A DNA stretch of 64,000 nucleotides from the NCBI RefSeq assembly GCF_937425535.1, contig NZ_OW485601.1, forward strand, positions 983,001-1,047,000. Direction: 5' to 3'. Below the pieces are notes generated by a model, which was not told the origin of the DNA, made no database searches, and was given only the letters and a program-made list of their open reading frames with translations. The position numbers and the translations under genes are program-made. This DNA is from Rhodovastum atsumiense (lineage in GTDB: Bacteria > Pseudomonadota > Alphaproteobacteria > Acetobacterales > Acetobacteraceae). Shown one piece after another: positions 38,056 to 47,596 of the stretch; positions within the stretch are counted from its first letter, which is position 1; each line of letters starts with the position of its first letter.

Positions 38056-39308
38056 TCGTTCTCCTCGCCGCCACTCTAGCATTGGCTGCATGCGGTGCGA
38101 CCGGCTTCGCTCCTCCATCGCGTCCTGTCCCCTCGGCGCTCGGCACGCCGGTGCCCACGCCAGTGACCCCGGCCCCCTCCCCCGTGGCCCCATCCGGCCG
38201 CGGCATCGCCCTGCTCGCCCCGCTGTCCGGCCCCAATGCCGAGCGCGGCCAGGCCATGGTGAACGCGGCCAGGCTGGCGCTCGACGCCCCCGGCGCGCCG
38301 CCGCTCGACGTGCGCGATACCGGCGGCACCGCCGAAGGCGCCGCCGCGGCGGCCACCCAGGCGCTGGCCGCCGGCGCGGGGCTGATCATCGGCCCCCTGA
38401 CCAGCCCCGAAGCCGCCGCCGTGGCACCGGTGGCCCGCCCGGCCGGCGTCGCGGTGCTGGCCTTCACCAATGATCCCGCGCAGGCGCAGCCGGGCGTGTG
38501 GACGCTCGGCATCACACCGGTGCAGCAGGTTCGCCGGTTGGTGGGGGCCGGAACCGCGCAAGGCAAGCATCGGTTCGCCGCCGCCCTGCCGAACAACCAG
38601 TTCGGCCAGTCGATGGCGGCGGCGCTCACCCAGGCGGCGGCCAGCGCCGGCGTCCCGGCTGACATCCGTATGTATGAACCGACCAATTCCGGCATCTCCA
38701 GCGCGATTCGCGACCTGTCGGCCTACAACAGCCGCCGCGCGCCGCTGGAAGCGAAGCGGCGCGCGGCGCTGGCGGAGCGCTCGGCCGAGGGACGCCGCCA
38801 GGCAGCCGAACTCTCCCGCGAATCGGTGCCGCCGCCGCCCTTCGACGCGCTGCTGCTGGCCGAGACCGGCGAGCGCCTGGCCTGGCTGACCAGCTTCCTC
38901 GCCTATTACGACATCGAGCGCCCGGCGGTGCAGGTGATGGGGCCGGCGCTCTGGGCGGCGCCGGCGGTGCGCGGGGGGGCCGACCTCAACGGCGCGTGGT
39001 ACGCGGCGCCCGACCCGGATGCGCGCGCTAGTTTCGAAGCCGCCTATGCGGCCAAGTTCGGCGCCGCGCCGCCCAGCCTCGCCGACCTGGCCTTCGATGC
39101 CGCCGCGATCGGCCGGGTGCTGGCCCAGGAAGGCGGCTATTCGGTCGCCGCGCTGTGCCGGCCGGACGGATTCGCCGGCGTGGACGGGCTGCTGGCGCTG
39201 CAACCCGACGGGACGGTGCGCCGCGGGCTGGCGCTGTTCCAGGTCGACCGTGGCGGGCCGACCAGGATCGAGCCTGCCCCGAACTCGGTGACGGCCCCTG
39301 GCATCTGA
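38040..39308 (+). CDS. LpoA-like penicillin-binding-protein activator lipoprotein
   Basis: 422 residues. Lipoprotein signal with lipobox LAAC at residues 15-18. After a Pro-rich linker comes a periplasmic-binding-protein type I domain (GIALLAPLSGPNAERGQAM, GLIIGPLTSPEAAAVAP, FGQSMAAALTQAAASAG). This architecture next to rsmI matches the yraL-yraM arrangement, so it is probably an outer-membrane LpoA-like activator of a penicillin-binding protein. A plain substrate-binding lipoprotein is the alternative. GGAAGGA lies 6 bases before the ATG. Confidence 0.82.
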   Translation: MVRRAFVLLAATLALAACGATGFAPPSRPVPSALGTPVPTPVTPAPSPVAPSGRGIALLAPLSGPNAERGQAMVNAARLALDAPGAPPLDVRDTGGTAEGAAAAATQALAAGAGLIIGPLTSPEAAAVAPVARPAGVAVLAFTNDPAQAQPGVWTLGITPVQQVRRLVGAGTAQGKHRFAAALPNNQFGQSMAAALTQAAASAGVPADIRMYEPTNSGISSAIRDLSAYNSRRAPLEAKRRAALAERSAEGRRQAAELSRESVPPPPFDALLLAETGERLAWLTSFLAYYDIERPAVQVMGPALWAAPAVRGGADLNGAWYAAPDPDARASFEAAYAAKFGAAPPSLADLAFDAAAIGRVLAQEGGYSVAALCRPDGFAGVDGLLALQPDGTVRRGLALFQVDRGGPTRIEPAPNSVTAPGI

Positions 39309-39320
39309 GGCCCGCGAATC

Positions 39321-40682
39321 ATGCGCGTTGGCGTGCTGATCGGCGCCGCCGGCGCGATTGCCGCCGTCCCCGGCTTCGCCCTGCTGGTGCTGATCCTCAG
39401 CGGCGCGGCGGCACCGGGGCCGGCGATGCTGGCCTTGCTGGCGACGCTCGCCGCCGCCGCCGGGCTCGGCTTCCTGGTCGCCCGTGACCTGGAGCGGCTG
39501 ACCGGCTTCCTCGCCGAGGCCGCGGAGCCCGAGGAAAGCGGCCGGCGCTGCCCCGATCCGGGCCTGCCGCCCCTGGAAAACCTGGCCCGCGGCATCGAAC
39601 GCCTGGTCCGCACACGCGCGGCGCGCGCGACGCAGGTGGGGCAGTTGCTGCGCGCCAACGAGACCATCATCGAGAGCCTGCCCGACCCGCTGGTGGTGCT
39701 GGACGGGGACGGCAAGATGAAGCGTGCCAACGCCGCCGCGCGCCTGGCCTATGGCACCGACATGCCGGCGGTGCTGCGCCATCCGGGCGTGCGGGCCGCC
39801 ATCGACCGGGCCCTGACGAGCGGAACCCAGCAAAGCGTCGAACTGACCCTGCCCGTGCCGGTGACGCGGGAAGTGCATGCGACGGTCATCAAGATGGAAG
39901 TGCCCCTCGCCAACAGCGCGCGGGCCATGGTGGTGCTGTCCGACCGGACGCGCGAACGCGCGGTCGAACGCACGCGTGCCGATTTCGTCGCCAATGCCAG
40001 CCATGAACTGCGCACGCCGCTCGCCAGCCTGATCGGCTTCATCGACACCTTGCGCGGCCCGGCGGCTGACGATCCGCAGGCGCAGCAGCGCTTCCTCGGC
40101 ATCATGGCCGAGCAGGCGCAGCGGATGAACCGGCTGATCGATGACCTGCTCAGCCTTTCGCGCATCGAGCTGACCGAGCACCAGCCGCCGGCGGAGCGGG
40201 TGAACCTGGTGACGCTGGCCGAACGCGTGGTGGCCGGCTTCGAGCCCACGCTTGCGTCCCGCTCGGTCACGCTCGCGCTGACGGCCGGGAGCGATCTGCC
40301 CGCCGTGATCGCGGATACCGACCAGATGACGCAGGTGGTGCAGAACCTGGTGGACAATGCCGTGAAATACGGGCGCGACGGCGGCAAGGTGGAGGTACGG
40401 CTGGCAGCCGTCGCCCCTGGCGGTCGCTGGCCGGCCCGCCAGGGCGTGGTGCTGTCGGTGGTTGATGACGGCCCGGGCATCCCGCACCAACACATTCCCC
40501 GCCTGACCGAGCGCTTCTACCGGGTGGATACCGGGCGATCGCGCCGGGCCGGCGGCACCGGCCTTGGGCTCGCCATCGTCAAGCACGTCGTCAACCGCCA
40601 CCGGGGGCAGTTCCTGATCGAAAGCGAACTGGGCCGGGGTTCAAGTTTTTCGGTCTGGCTGCCGGTTGCGGCAGATAGCTGA
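39321..40682 (+). CDS. PhoR-like sensor histidine kinase
   Basis: 453 residues. Two N-terminal membrane segments (about 1-30 and 35-55), a PAS-like region (ESLPDPLVVLDGDGKMKRANAAAR), the HisKA H-box NASHELRTPLASL, and the ATPase boxes NLVDNAVKYG, VVDDGPGIP and GGTGLGLAIVKHVV. The layout matches PhoR of the phosphate regulon. No response-regulator gene is adjacent on either side, so its partner is elsewhere. It starts 12 bases after the LpoA-like gene. Confidence 0.85.
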   Translation: MRVGVLIGAAGAIAAVPGFALLVLILSGAAAPGPAMLALLATLAAAAGLGFLVARDLERLTGFLAEAAEPEESGRRCPDPGLPPLENLARGIERLVRTRAARATQVGQLLRANETIIESLPDPLVVLDGDGKMKRANAAARLAYGTDMPAVLRHPGVRAAIDRALTSGTQQSVELTLPVPVTREVHATVIKMEVPLANSARAMVVLSDRTRERAVERTRADFVANASHELRTPLASLIGFIDTLRGPAADDPQAQQRFLGIMAEQAQRMNRLIDDLLSLSRIELTEHQPPAERVNLVTLAERVVAGFEPTLASRSVTLALTAGSDLPAVIADTDQMTQVVQNLVDNAVKYGRDGGKVEVRLAAVAPGGRWPARQGVVLSVVDDGPGIPHQHIPRLTERFYRVDTGRSRRAGGTGLGLAIVKHVVNRHRGQFLIESELGRGSSFSVWLPVAADS

Positions 40683-40937
40683 AGCATCAGTTCAATCGTA
40701 CGGCTGCGCCGATCGGATAGCGCGGGGGGTGCATGCCGGCCGGCATGGTCGGATGAAATGCCGCCGCGAACAGATTGTTCCATCGTGAAGTTTCCGGACC
40801 ATTTCTCACTCCGCCTTGAGTGGTGGCGTGGGCATACCTACGGAATCTTGACTCCGCTTCAGGGCCGCAGCGGTTGAGGGTTCATTGGAGCGCATCGGGC
40901 GACGCCCGTTCCGGTAAAGGCGCGATGGCGACTAACT
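40683..40937. other. Intergenic region with a 16-bp palindrome
   Basis: Contains a perfect palindrome CATGCCGGCCGGCATG at 40732-40747, which may terminate the kinase gene or be a regulator site. The rest is less GC-rich and should hold the promoter of the GMC oxidoreductase gene. No clear promoter could be assigned. Confidence 0.4.
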
Positions 40938-42662
40938 TTGTTGCGGCAGGTGAGAGTGTACGACTACGTCATCGTGGGAGGCGGCAGTGCCGGCTGCGTG
41001 CTCGCTGCACGGCTTTCAGAGAACCCGGATGCCCGGATCTTGCTGCTGGAAGCCGGCCGCGGTGATTCGAGTCGCTACATCCAGTGGCCGGGCGGCTTTT
41101 TTCGCCTGAACATCGATCGGGTCACCTGGGGCTACCGGACGGCACCGCAACCTCACGCGGCCGGACGGGAGATCCCCATTCAGCAGGCGCGCATCATCGG
41201 CGGCGGCAGCTCGATCAACGCCGAAGTGTTCACGCGCGGCTGCAAGCAGGATTACGATAGCTGGGCCCATGACCTTGGCTGCAGCGGCTGGTCCTTCGCC
41301 GAACTGCGGCCGTGGTTCCTGCGCCTCGAGGACAACGACACCCTGGGCGGGCAGTACCACGGCAGCAACGGTCCGGTCGGCATCTCGACCCAGTCGCCGC
41401 AGAAGCTCACGCGCGCTTTCGTCGAGGCATGCGAACAGGCCGGCATTCCCTATACGGACGACTTCAACGGGGCACAGCAGGCCGGCGCGGGATTTTACCA
41501 GACCACGACACGCCATGTGCGGCGGTGCTCGGCCGCCGTCGCCTATCTTGCCCCGGCCCGCGACCGCCCCAATCTCGAGATCCGGCTCAATTGCCACAGC
41601 CGGCGCATCCTGATGGAACACGGCCGGGCGGTCGGCGTCGAGTACACGCAGAACGGCCGCCTGCACAGGGTGCGGGCCGTGCGCGAAGTGGTGGTCGCCG
41701 CCGGAGCGATCGGTTCACCGAAACTGCTGCTGCTCTCCGGAATCGGGCCGGCCGACCATCTGCGGCGGGTCGGCGTGGAGGTGATGCACGACCTGCCCGG
41801 TGTTGGCCGGAACCTGCATGATCATTACGCAACAGATACGGTTTACGAGCTGACCGGGCCGTGGAGCTTCGACCGCTACACCCGCCGGCACTGGATGCTG
41901 CTGGCCGGCCTGCAATACGCCCTGTTCCGCACCGGGCCGGCCGCCTCCAACGTCGTGGAAGGCGGCGCCTTCTGGCAGGTTGACCCGGATTCGACGCAGC
42001 CCGACACACAACTGCACTTCGTCGCTGCCTCCGGCATGGAAGACGGCGTCCGGGCGGTGCCAGCGGGCAGCGGGTGCCGGCTGAATGCCTATCAGTTGCG
42101 GCCGTTCAGCCGCGGCAGCCTCACCCTGCGCAGCGCGGACCCGCGCGACCCGCCTGTGATCGATCCCAATTACCTCGCCGATCCACGGGATCTCGGCATG
42201 GCGGTGGGCGGGGTGAAGCTGATGCGCGACATCATGGCGCAGCCCGCCTTGCGGCGGTTCATCCGCCGTGAATGCGGCCCCGGCGCGGCTGCGCGCTCAG
42301 ATGCCGAACTGGAAGCCTTCGTGCGCCAGCGCGGGCATGGCGCCTGCCATCCGGTCGGCACCTGCCGCATGGGCAGCGACGCGCTGGCCGTGGTGGATCC
42401 CGAGCTGCACGTCCACGGGATCGAGGGCCTGCGGGTCTGCGACAGCTCAGTGATGCCGCAGATCGTCAGCGCCAATACCAATGTTCCGACGATCATGATT
42501 GCCGAACGGGGCAGCGACCTTATCCGCATGCCGGCGCAGCCGTTTCCCGGGGAAGCGGATCATGCGGTCCGGCCGGCCCGGATGCCGGCGGCGGAACTGA
42601 GCGATGCCAGTCCAGCCGGCCTTTTTCGCTTCGCCTTCAATCCGAGATGGCGCCAGCCCTGA
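40938..42662 (+). CDS. GMC-family FAD-dependent oxidoreductase (choline-dehydrogenase-like)
   Basis: About 574 residues; the start is uncertain (TTG 40938, or GTG 40950 or 40956). FAD-binding VYDYVIVGGGSAGCVLAARL, the second GMC signature ARIIGGGSSINAEVFTRG, and GAIGSPKLLLLSGIGPADHL. Catalytic region: His in HGACHPVGTCRMG and Asn in SANTNVPTIMIAERGSDLI. Such enzymes oxidise alcohols or choline and reduce quinone or oxygen; the substrate is not predictable. It stands alone. The C-terminus carries about 50 residues beyond the usual end. Confidence 0.88.
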   Translation: MLRQVRVYDYVIVGGGSAGCVLAARLSENPDARILLLEAGRGDSSRYIQWPGGFFRLNIDRVTWGYRTAPQPHAAGREIPIQQARIIGGGSSINAEVFTRGCKQDYDSWAHDLGCSGWSFAELRPWFLRLEDNDTLGGQYHGSNGPVGISTQSPQKLTRAFVEACEQAGIPYTDDFNGAQQAGAGFYQTTTRHVRRCSAAVAYLAPARDRPNLEIRLNCHSRRILMEHGRAVGVEYTQNGRLHRVRAVREVVVAAGAIGSPKLLLLSGIGPADHLRRVGVEVMHDLPGVGRNLHDHYATDTVYELTGPWSFDRYTRRHWMLLAGLQYALFRTGPAASNVVEGGAFWQVDPDSTQPDTQLHFVAASGMEDGVRAVPAGSGCRLNAYQLRPFSRGSLTLRSADPRDPPVIDPNYLADPRDLGMAVGGVKLMRDIMAQPALRRFIRRECGPGAAARSDAELEAFVRQRGHGACHPVGTCRMGSDALAVVDPELHVHGIEGLRVCDSSVMPQIVSANTNVPTIMIAERGSDLIRMPAQPFPGEADHAVRPARMPAAELSDASPAGLFRFAFNPRWRQP

Positions 42663-42693
42663 GCTGGCGGGGACAAGAAACCGGGCCGCCGGT

Positions 42694-42900
42694 TCAATAC
42701 CGGTCCTCCAGGCCCGGGCGGCCGATTTCAGCGAGCCGGCGGATGACCCGCAGGGTCGCTGCATGCGCCAGCCGCCGCATGCAGCGTTGGTAGTCGGCGT
42801 CGCGGCAGGAAAGGCTTCCGCAATCGAGGCAAAGATCCATCTCTTCCGGGACGTCGGCAATCACGTGTCTGCTGACCATGGAATGAAACCAGTCATGCAT
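42694..42900 (-). CDS. Small cysteine-containing hypothetical protein
   Basis: 68 residues from ATG 42900, which has GGTGGGGG upstream. It has an acidic middle and a cysteine cluster (EEMDLCLDCGSLSCRDADYQRC) followed by a basic helix. C-X2-C-X4-C-X6-C spacing could bind a metal. I do not recognise the family. It is convergent with the GMC gene. It could be a chance ORF, but the composition looks protein-like. Confidence 0.5.
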   Translation of the reverse strand: MHDWFHSMVSRHVIADVPEEMDLCLDCGSLSCRDADYQRCMRRLAHAATLRVIRRLAEIGRPGLEDRY

Positions 42901-43211
42901 GGCCCCCACCCTGCGCTGCACACCATCCGGGCCGGATACGCCGAACACGCTCGCCACCAGCCCACCGCCGGTCCGCGCCCGTCTGGTCGAAGCTGCATTC
43001 AGGCAGGAGGCCGCGGAGAAATCATCAGGAAGATGGCCTTTCCCTCCGCTCCCCGGGCCGGCCATGAATCAAGATCCCGTGACTTCGGCCGCATGCATTC
43101 ACCCGTCCACCAGGCCGCAGCCATCACCCCGGCCCGGCAAAGGGTGCGAGGGCCTGGTCACCCGCGCCAGCCGGGCCGGTATAGTCAGCCCAACAAATCC
43201 TGGATGCCGTC
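42901..43211. other. Intergenic region before pepN
   Basis: I see no gene, repeat or clear promoter here. ORFs in the interval have frame usage typical of chance in GC-rich DNA. It should hold divergent promoters for pepN and the small gene. Confidence 0.35.
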
Positions 43212-45845
43212 ATGACCGAACAGACCCCACGCGAAACCCGCCGGACCGATTACCGTCCCCCCGCCTTCCTGGTGGATACGGTTGCCCTGCGCTTCGAGCT
43301 CGACCCACAGGCAACGGTGGTCCGGTCGCGGCTGACGCTGCGGCGCAACCCGCAGGGCGATGCGACGGCACCATTGCGGCTTGATGGCGAGGCGCTGGTG
43401 CTGCTCGGCCTGAGGCTGGACGGCAAGGCGCTGGGCGCCAATCGCTACGCGCTGGAAACGGATGGGAGCCTGGTGCTGCCCGACCTTCCCGATGCCTGCG
43501 TCCTGGAGGTCGAGACCCGTATCGCACCGGAGGCGAATACCGAGCTGTCCGGTCTCTATACGTCCGGTGGGGCGTTCTTCACCCAGTGCGAGGCCGAAGG
43601 GTTCCGGCGCATCACCTATTTCCCGGACCGGCCGGACGTGATGGCGCGCTACACCACCACCGTGGTCGCCGACCGGGCGAGATGTCCGGTGCTGCTCTCC
43701 AACGGCAACCGGACGGACGCCGGCACGCTGCCCGACGGGCGCCATTTCGCCACCTGGGTCGATCCGCATCCCAAGCCGTCATACCTGTTCGCCCTGGTCG
43801 CCGGCGACCTGCTGGCCGTGCGCGACAGCTTCACCACCCGCTCTGGCCGACAGGTCGCGCTGGCCATCTGGGTGCGGCGTGGCGACGAGACCAGCTGCGA
43901 CCACGCCATGCAGTCGCTGAAGCAATCGATGGCCTGGGACGAACGGGTGTTCGGCCTCGAATACGACCTTGATGAATTCAACATCGCCGCCGTGTCCGAC
44001 TTCAACATGGGCGCGATGGAAAACAAGGGCCTGAACGTCTTCAACACGAAATACGTCCTGGCCAGGCCGGAAACCGCGACGGATGCCGATTACGACGGGA
44101 TCCAGCGCGTGATCGCGCATGAGTATTTCCACAACTGGACCGGCAACCGCGTCACCTGCCGCGACTGGTTCCAGCTCTCGCTGAAGGAAGGGCTCACGGT
44201 CTTCCGCGACCAGCAGTTCGGCGCCGACATGGGCAGCGCCGCGGTGAAGCGCATCGTCGACGTGCGGCGCCTGCGGGCCGCCCAGTTCCCCGAGGATGAC
44301 GGCCCGCTCGCCCACCCTGTCCGGCCGGACAGCTATCTCGCCATCGACAATTTCTACACCCCGACCGTCTACGAGAAAGGCGCCGAGATCTGCCGCATGC
44401 TCTATCGCATGCTCGGCCCGGATCGCTTCCGCCGCGGCATGGACACTTACATTGGCCGCCACGACAACCAGGCGGTCACCATCGAGGATTTCGTCCGCGC
44501 CATCTCTGATGGCGGCGGCATGGACCTCACCTTGTTTATGCGGTGGTATTCACAAGCCGGCACGCCAGAGCTGACGATTTCCGAAACCCATGATCCCGCC
44601 ACGGGACGCTGGACACTGACGCTGCGCCAGTTCACCCGCCCCACGCCCGGGCAGGCGGAAAAGCAGCCGCTGCCGATACCCATCGCCATGGGCCTGCTCG
44701 GGCAGGACGGGACGGAGCTTCCCACCCGGCTCGCCGGCGAGACCGAGGCCCGGCCCGGCACGCGCATGCTGCTGCTGACCGAAGCCGAGCAGGACTTCGT
44801 CTTCGAAGACCTCCCCGCCCCGCCGGTGCCGTCGTTGTTGCGCGGCTTCTCCGCCCCGGTCCGGCTCGGTGGCATCTCCCGCGAGCGGCTGCGCTTCCTC
44901 GCCACCCACGACACCGATCCCTTCGTCCGCTGGGATGCGGGCCAGCACTACGCGACCGCGCTGATGCTGGAGCTGATCGCCGGCCGCGCGCACGACGCCG
45001 AACCCGACGAGGGCCTGGTGGCGGCCATGGCCTCGCTGCTCGAAGGTGCGGATGCCGACCCGGAATTCGCCGCCGAGGCACTGGCCCTGCCATCCGAATC
45101 CTACGTGGCCGACCAGATGAAAGTGGTCGATCCCGAGGCGATCCATGCGGTGCGGCAATTGCTGCGGCGCGGTCTCGGGCGGCGCCTCGCCGCGCGCTTC
45201 CGCGCCACCTATGAACGCCTGACGGATACGGGACCGTATCGGATCGATGGCCGCGCCAGCGGGCAGCGGGCCCTGCGCAACACCTGCCTCGCCTATCTGG
45301 CCCTGGCCGGGCAGGACGGGATCGCGCTGGCCAAGGCGCAGTTCGACGCGGCGCGCAACATGACCGATGCGCTGGCGGCGCTGGTGGTGCTGGCGGCGAC
45401 CAACACCCCCGAGCGCGACGACGCCCTTGCCGCCTTCCATGCGCGCTGGCGCGGCGACGAGCTGGTGCTGGACAAGTGGTTCAGCATCCAGGCGACCTCG
45501 CCGCGGCCGCAGACGGTCGAGGACGTGCGCAGGCTGTATCGCCATCCTGATTTCGACCTGCGCAACCCCAACCGCGTGCGCGCCCTGGTCGGCGCCTTCT
45601 CGGCCGGCAACCAGGTGCGGTTCCACGACGCCAGCGGCGCGGGGTATCGCTTCCTGGCCGATACGGTGATCGCACTCGATCCGATGAACGGGCAGATCGC
45701 GTCGCGGCTGATCAATCCGCTGGGCATGTGGCGCCGGCAGGATGCCGCCCGCGGCGCGCTGATGCGCGCCGAGCTGGAGCGGGTGCTGGCAACGCCGAAA
45801 CTGTCGCGGCTGACCTTTGAAAAGGCCTCGAAGGCACTGGCCTGA
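43212..45845 (+). CDS. pepN: Aminopeptidase N (PepN), M1 family zinc metallopeptidase
   Basis: 877 residues, the usual PepN length. The exopeptidase motif is NMGAMENKGLNVF. The zinc site is HEYFHNWTGNRVTCRDWFQLSLKEGLTV, giving HEXXH plus a downstream Glu. It starts MTEQTPRETRRTDYRPPAFLVDTVALRFEL (43212 onward), with no signal peptide, so it is cytoplasmic. It releases N-terminal residues from peptides. The C-terminal DUF3458-type domains are complete. The ribosome binding site is weak. Confidence 0.96.
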   Translation: MTEQTPRETRRTDYRPPAFLVDTVALRFELDPQATVVRSRLTLRRNPQGDATAPLRLDGEALVLLGLRLDGKALGANRYALETDGSLVLPDLPDACVLEVETRIAPEANTELSGLYTSGGAFFTQCEAEGFRRITYFPDRPDVMARYTTTVVADRARCPVLLSNGNRTDAGTLPDGRHFATWVDPHPKPSYLFALVAGDLLAVRDSFTTRSGRQVALAIWVRRGDETSCDHAMQSLKQSMAWDERVFGLEYDLDEFNIAAVSDFNMGAMENKGLNVFNTKYVLARPETATDADYDGIQRVIAHEYFHNWTGNRVTCRDWFQLSLKEGLTVFRDQQFGADMGSAAVKRIVDVRRLRAAQFPEDDGPLAHPVRPDSYLAIDNFYTPTVYEKGAEICRMLYRMLGPDRFRRGMDTYIGRHDNQAVTIEDFVRAISDGGGMDLTLFMRWYSQAGTPELTISETHDPATGRWTLTLRQFTRPTPGQAEKQPLPIPIAMGLLGQDGTELPTRLAGETEARPGTRMLLLTEAEQDFVFEDLPAPPVPSLLRGFSAPVRLGGISRERLRFLATHDTDPFVRWDAGQHYATALMLELIAGRAHDAEPDEGLVAAMASLLEGADADPEFAAEALALPSESYVADQMKVVDPEAIHAVRQLLRRGLGRRLAARFRATYERLTDTGPYRIDGRASGQRALRNTCLAYLALAGQDGIALAKAQFDAARNMTDALAALVVLAATNTPERDDALAAFHARWRGDELVLDKWFSIQATSPRPQTVEDVRRLYRHPDFDLRNPNRVRALVGAFSAGNQVRFHDASGAGYRFLADTVIALDPMNGQIASRLINPLGMWRRQDAARGALMRAELERVLATPKLSRLTFEKASKALA

Positions 45846-45966
45846 TCCGGCCGCCCTCACCCGGTCTTGACCCCGTCCCGCCGGTCCGGCGGGGCGGGGT
45901 TCGCATCCGAAGGCCACGTCTCGGCGTTGCAGGGAAGTCCCAGTGCCCCCTGCCCCACCATAGACC

Positions 45967-46635
45967 GTGAGCCCCTCTGAATTCCGTTTCCCCTCTTACA
46001 CCGACTCCGAACTGGCCGCCGACCGGGTGGTTCATTTCGTCGGCGTGCCCGCCGCCGTGGTGTCCGCCGTGCTGCTGTTCGCGCGGGCCGACGAGACCGG
46101 CGATCCCCGCCTGATCGTCACCATCTCGCTCTACGGCGTCGCGCTGATCGCCACCCTGAGCCTCTCCGCGGCCTACAATCTCTGCCCGCCCTGCCGGCGC
46201 AAGGAAATCCTCCGGCGCGCCGATCACGCCATGATCTTCGCGATGATCGCCGCCACCTACACGCCCTTCGCCCTGAACACGCTCGACGCCGAGGACGGCA
46301 TAGCCCTGTGCGCCGTGGTCTGGCTGCTCGCGCTGGGCGGGATCTTCGTGAAACTGACCAAGCCCTATCGATACGAAAACACCATGATCGGCCTGTATCT
46401 CGGCATGGGATGGCTGATCATCGGTCTGATCCGGACCTTCATCGAGCGCCTGCCGGAGGACGCCCTCATCCTGCTGCTGGCCGGCGGGCTGGTCCTGTCG
46501 GTGGGCGCGTTCGTCCACACGCGCGAGAGGTTGCCCTATCACAACGCCGCATGGCACGTCCTCGTCCTGATCGGGGCCGGGCTGCATGTGCAGGCTGTTC
46601 GGGCAGCATTCCTGACCGGCAATATCGGTGGTTAG
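45967..46635 (+). CDS. Hemolysin III family (PAQR-like) membrane protein, copy A
   Basis: 222 residues from a GTG. Seven hydrophobic segments. Family residues: ELAADRVVHFVGVPAAVV, LSAAYNL, RRADHAMIFAMIAATYTPFAL and PYHNAAWHVLVLIGAGLHVQAV. The conserved Asp/His residues suggest a metal-dependent membrane hydrolase-like fold as in PAQR proteins; bacterial function is unclear and the hemolysin name is historical. No ribosome binding site is visible. A paralogue lies about 1 kb downstream. Confidence 0.88.
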   Translation: MSPSEFRFPSYTDSELAADRVVHFVGVPAAVVSAVLLFARADETGDPRLIVTISLYGVALIATLSLSAAYNLCPPCRRKEILRRADHAMIFAMIAATYTPFALNTLDAEDGIALCAVVWLLALGGIFVKLTKPYRYENTMIGLYLGMGWLIIGLIRTFIERLPEDALILLLAGGLVLSVGAFVHTRERLPYHNAAWHVLVLIGAGLHVQAVRAAFLTGNIGG

Positions 46636-47200
46636 CCCCTCGCCGGCGCCGCGAGGTCATCGGCGGGCGTATGCGGTCTCACCTCGGCATCGCGACAAGA
46701 GCCGCCGCGACGGGGGGCGCCGCGGAACCGTCACAAGGACCGGCTGTGCGGCCCGCCGGTCATGCAACTTCCGCAACCCCGACCGGCAGTGGCGTGCCGG
46801 GCGGGGCAACGCTCCCGCCCGGAATGAATCCGGCTGCGCAATTTTCCCTCGCAAACGGCCGGGTGCGGGACCACATAGGGCAGGCAACGCTTTCCCGCCG
46901 GGCCGCTCGCCGCGCGTGACAGTGCCATGCACGCTGCCGCGCAGTGATGCTCCTCCGCACGGGAAGTCATCCAGCCTGAATGGCGCGATTTGCCGGGTGC
47001 CTGGAGTGTCGTCGATGGCTTTCACCGCAGTGAAATGGCCCGCTGCCCGGGCCAGTACCAGGGAGTGTTACGGCTTCATCCAGTCCGACTGCCTGCCCTT
47101 CGCCTGACCCATTGCCTGGCCCGCATCCCGGCGCTGCCGGGTCGGGCCCAGAAGTCGTGGTGCCGCCCCGGGGCGGCACCGGCGCCCACCGGAGAGGATC
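46636..47200. other. 565-bp intergenic stretch
   Basis: No convincing gene: the overlapping reading frames are Arg/Pro/Gly-rich chance ORFs with no recognisable domain. I see no repeat, tRNA or terminator with a U-run. The last 40 bases lead into the small gene at 47201. Confidence 0.4.
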
Positions 47201-47461
47201 ATGCCACAGCAACACCACAAGTTCACGGTCGGCCAGGAGGTCAGTTTCCTGCCGAGTGCCAGCGACTTCAACGTGCCACGCGGCACCTACAGGATCGTCC
47301 GGCAACTGCCGCTCGAGTCGAGCGGCTATGCCTACCGGGTCAAGAATGTCAACGACGGACACGAACGCATCATCGCGGAAAGCCAGCTCGCCGCCGGCAG
47401 CGGGCTGTGGGTGCCCACGCCGCCGCCCAGGCCGGCCGCGCCGGCAAAGTCCCGACGCTGA
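47201..47461 (+). CDS. Conserved small hypothetical protein
   Basis: 86 residues. GGAGAGGATC directly precedes the ATG. A compact beta-rich core: FTVGQEVSFLPSASDFNVPRGTYRIVRQLP, then YRVKNVNDGHERIIAESQL. Similar short proteins occur across alphaproteobacteria without known function. The C-terminus is Pro/Ala/Lys-rich. No signal peptide. It lies between the two hemolysin III paralogues. Confidence 0.72.
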   Translation: MPQQHHKFTVGQEVSFLPSASDFNVPRGTYRIVRQLPLESSGYAYRVKNVNDGHERIIAESQLAAGSGLWVPTPPPRPAAPAKSRR

Positions 47462-47596
47462 AGCAGTCCCCGGCCGACGCATTGCTCCCCACGGTGAGAT
47501 GATGACCTGACACCTGCCCGGGACTTGCCCGGGACGAGGCCCCGGCACAGGATCTGTTGTCGACACGATCCCTTTGCGACCCGCGCAAGGTGCTCC

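Noticed and set aside
46628-47107. ORFs in the 565-bp stretch between the hemolysin III copies
   Set aside because: Arg/Pro/Ser-rich frames on both strands without ribosome binding sites or recognisable domains.
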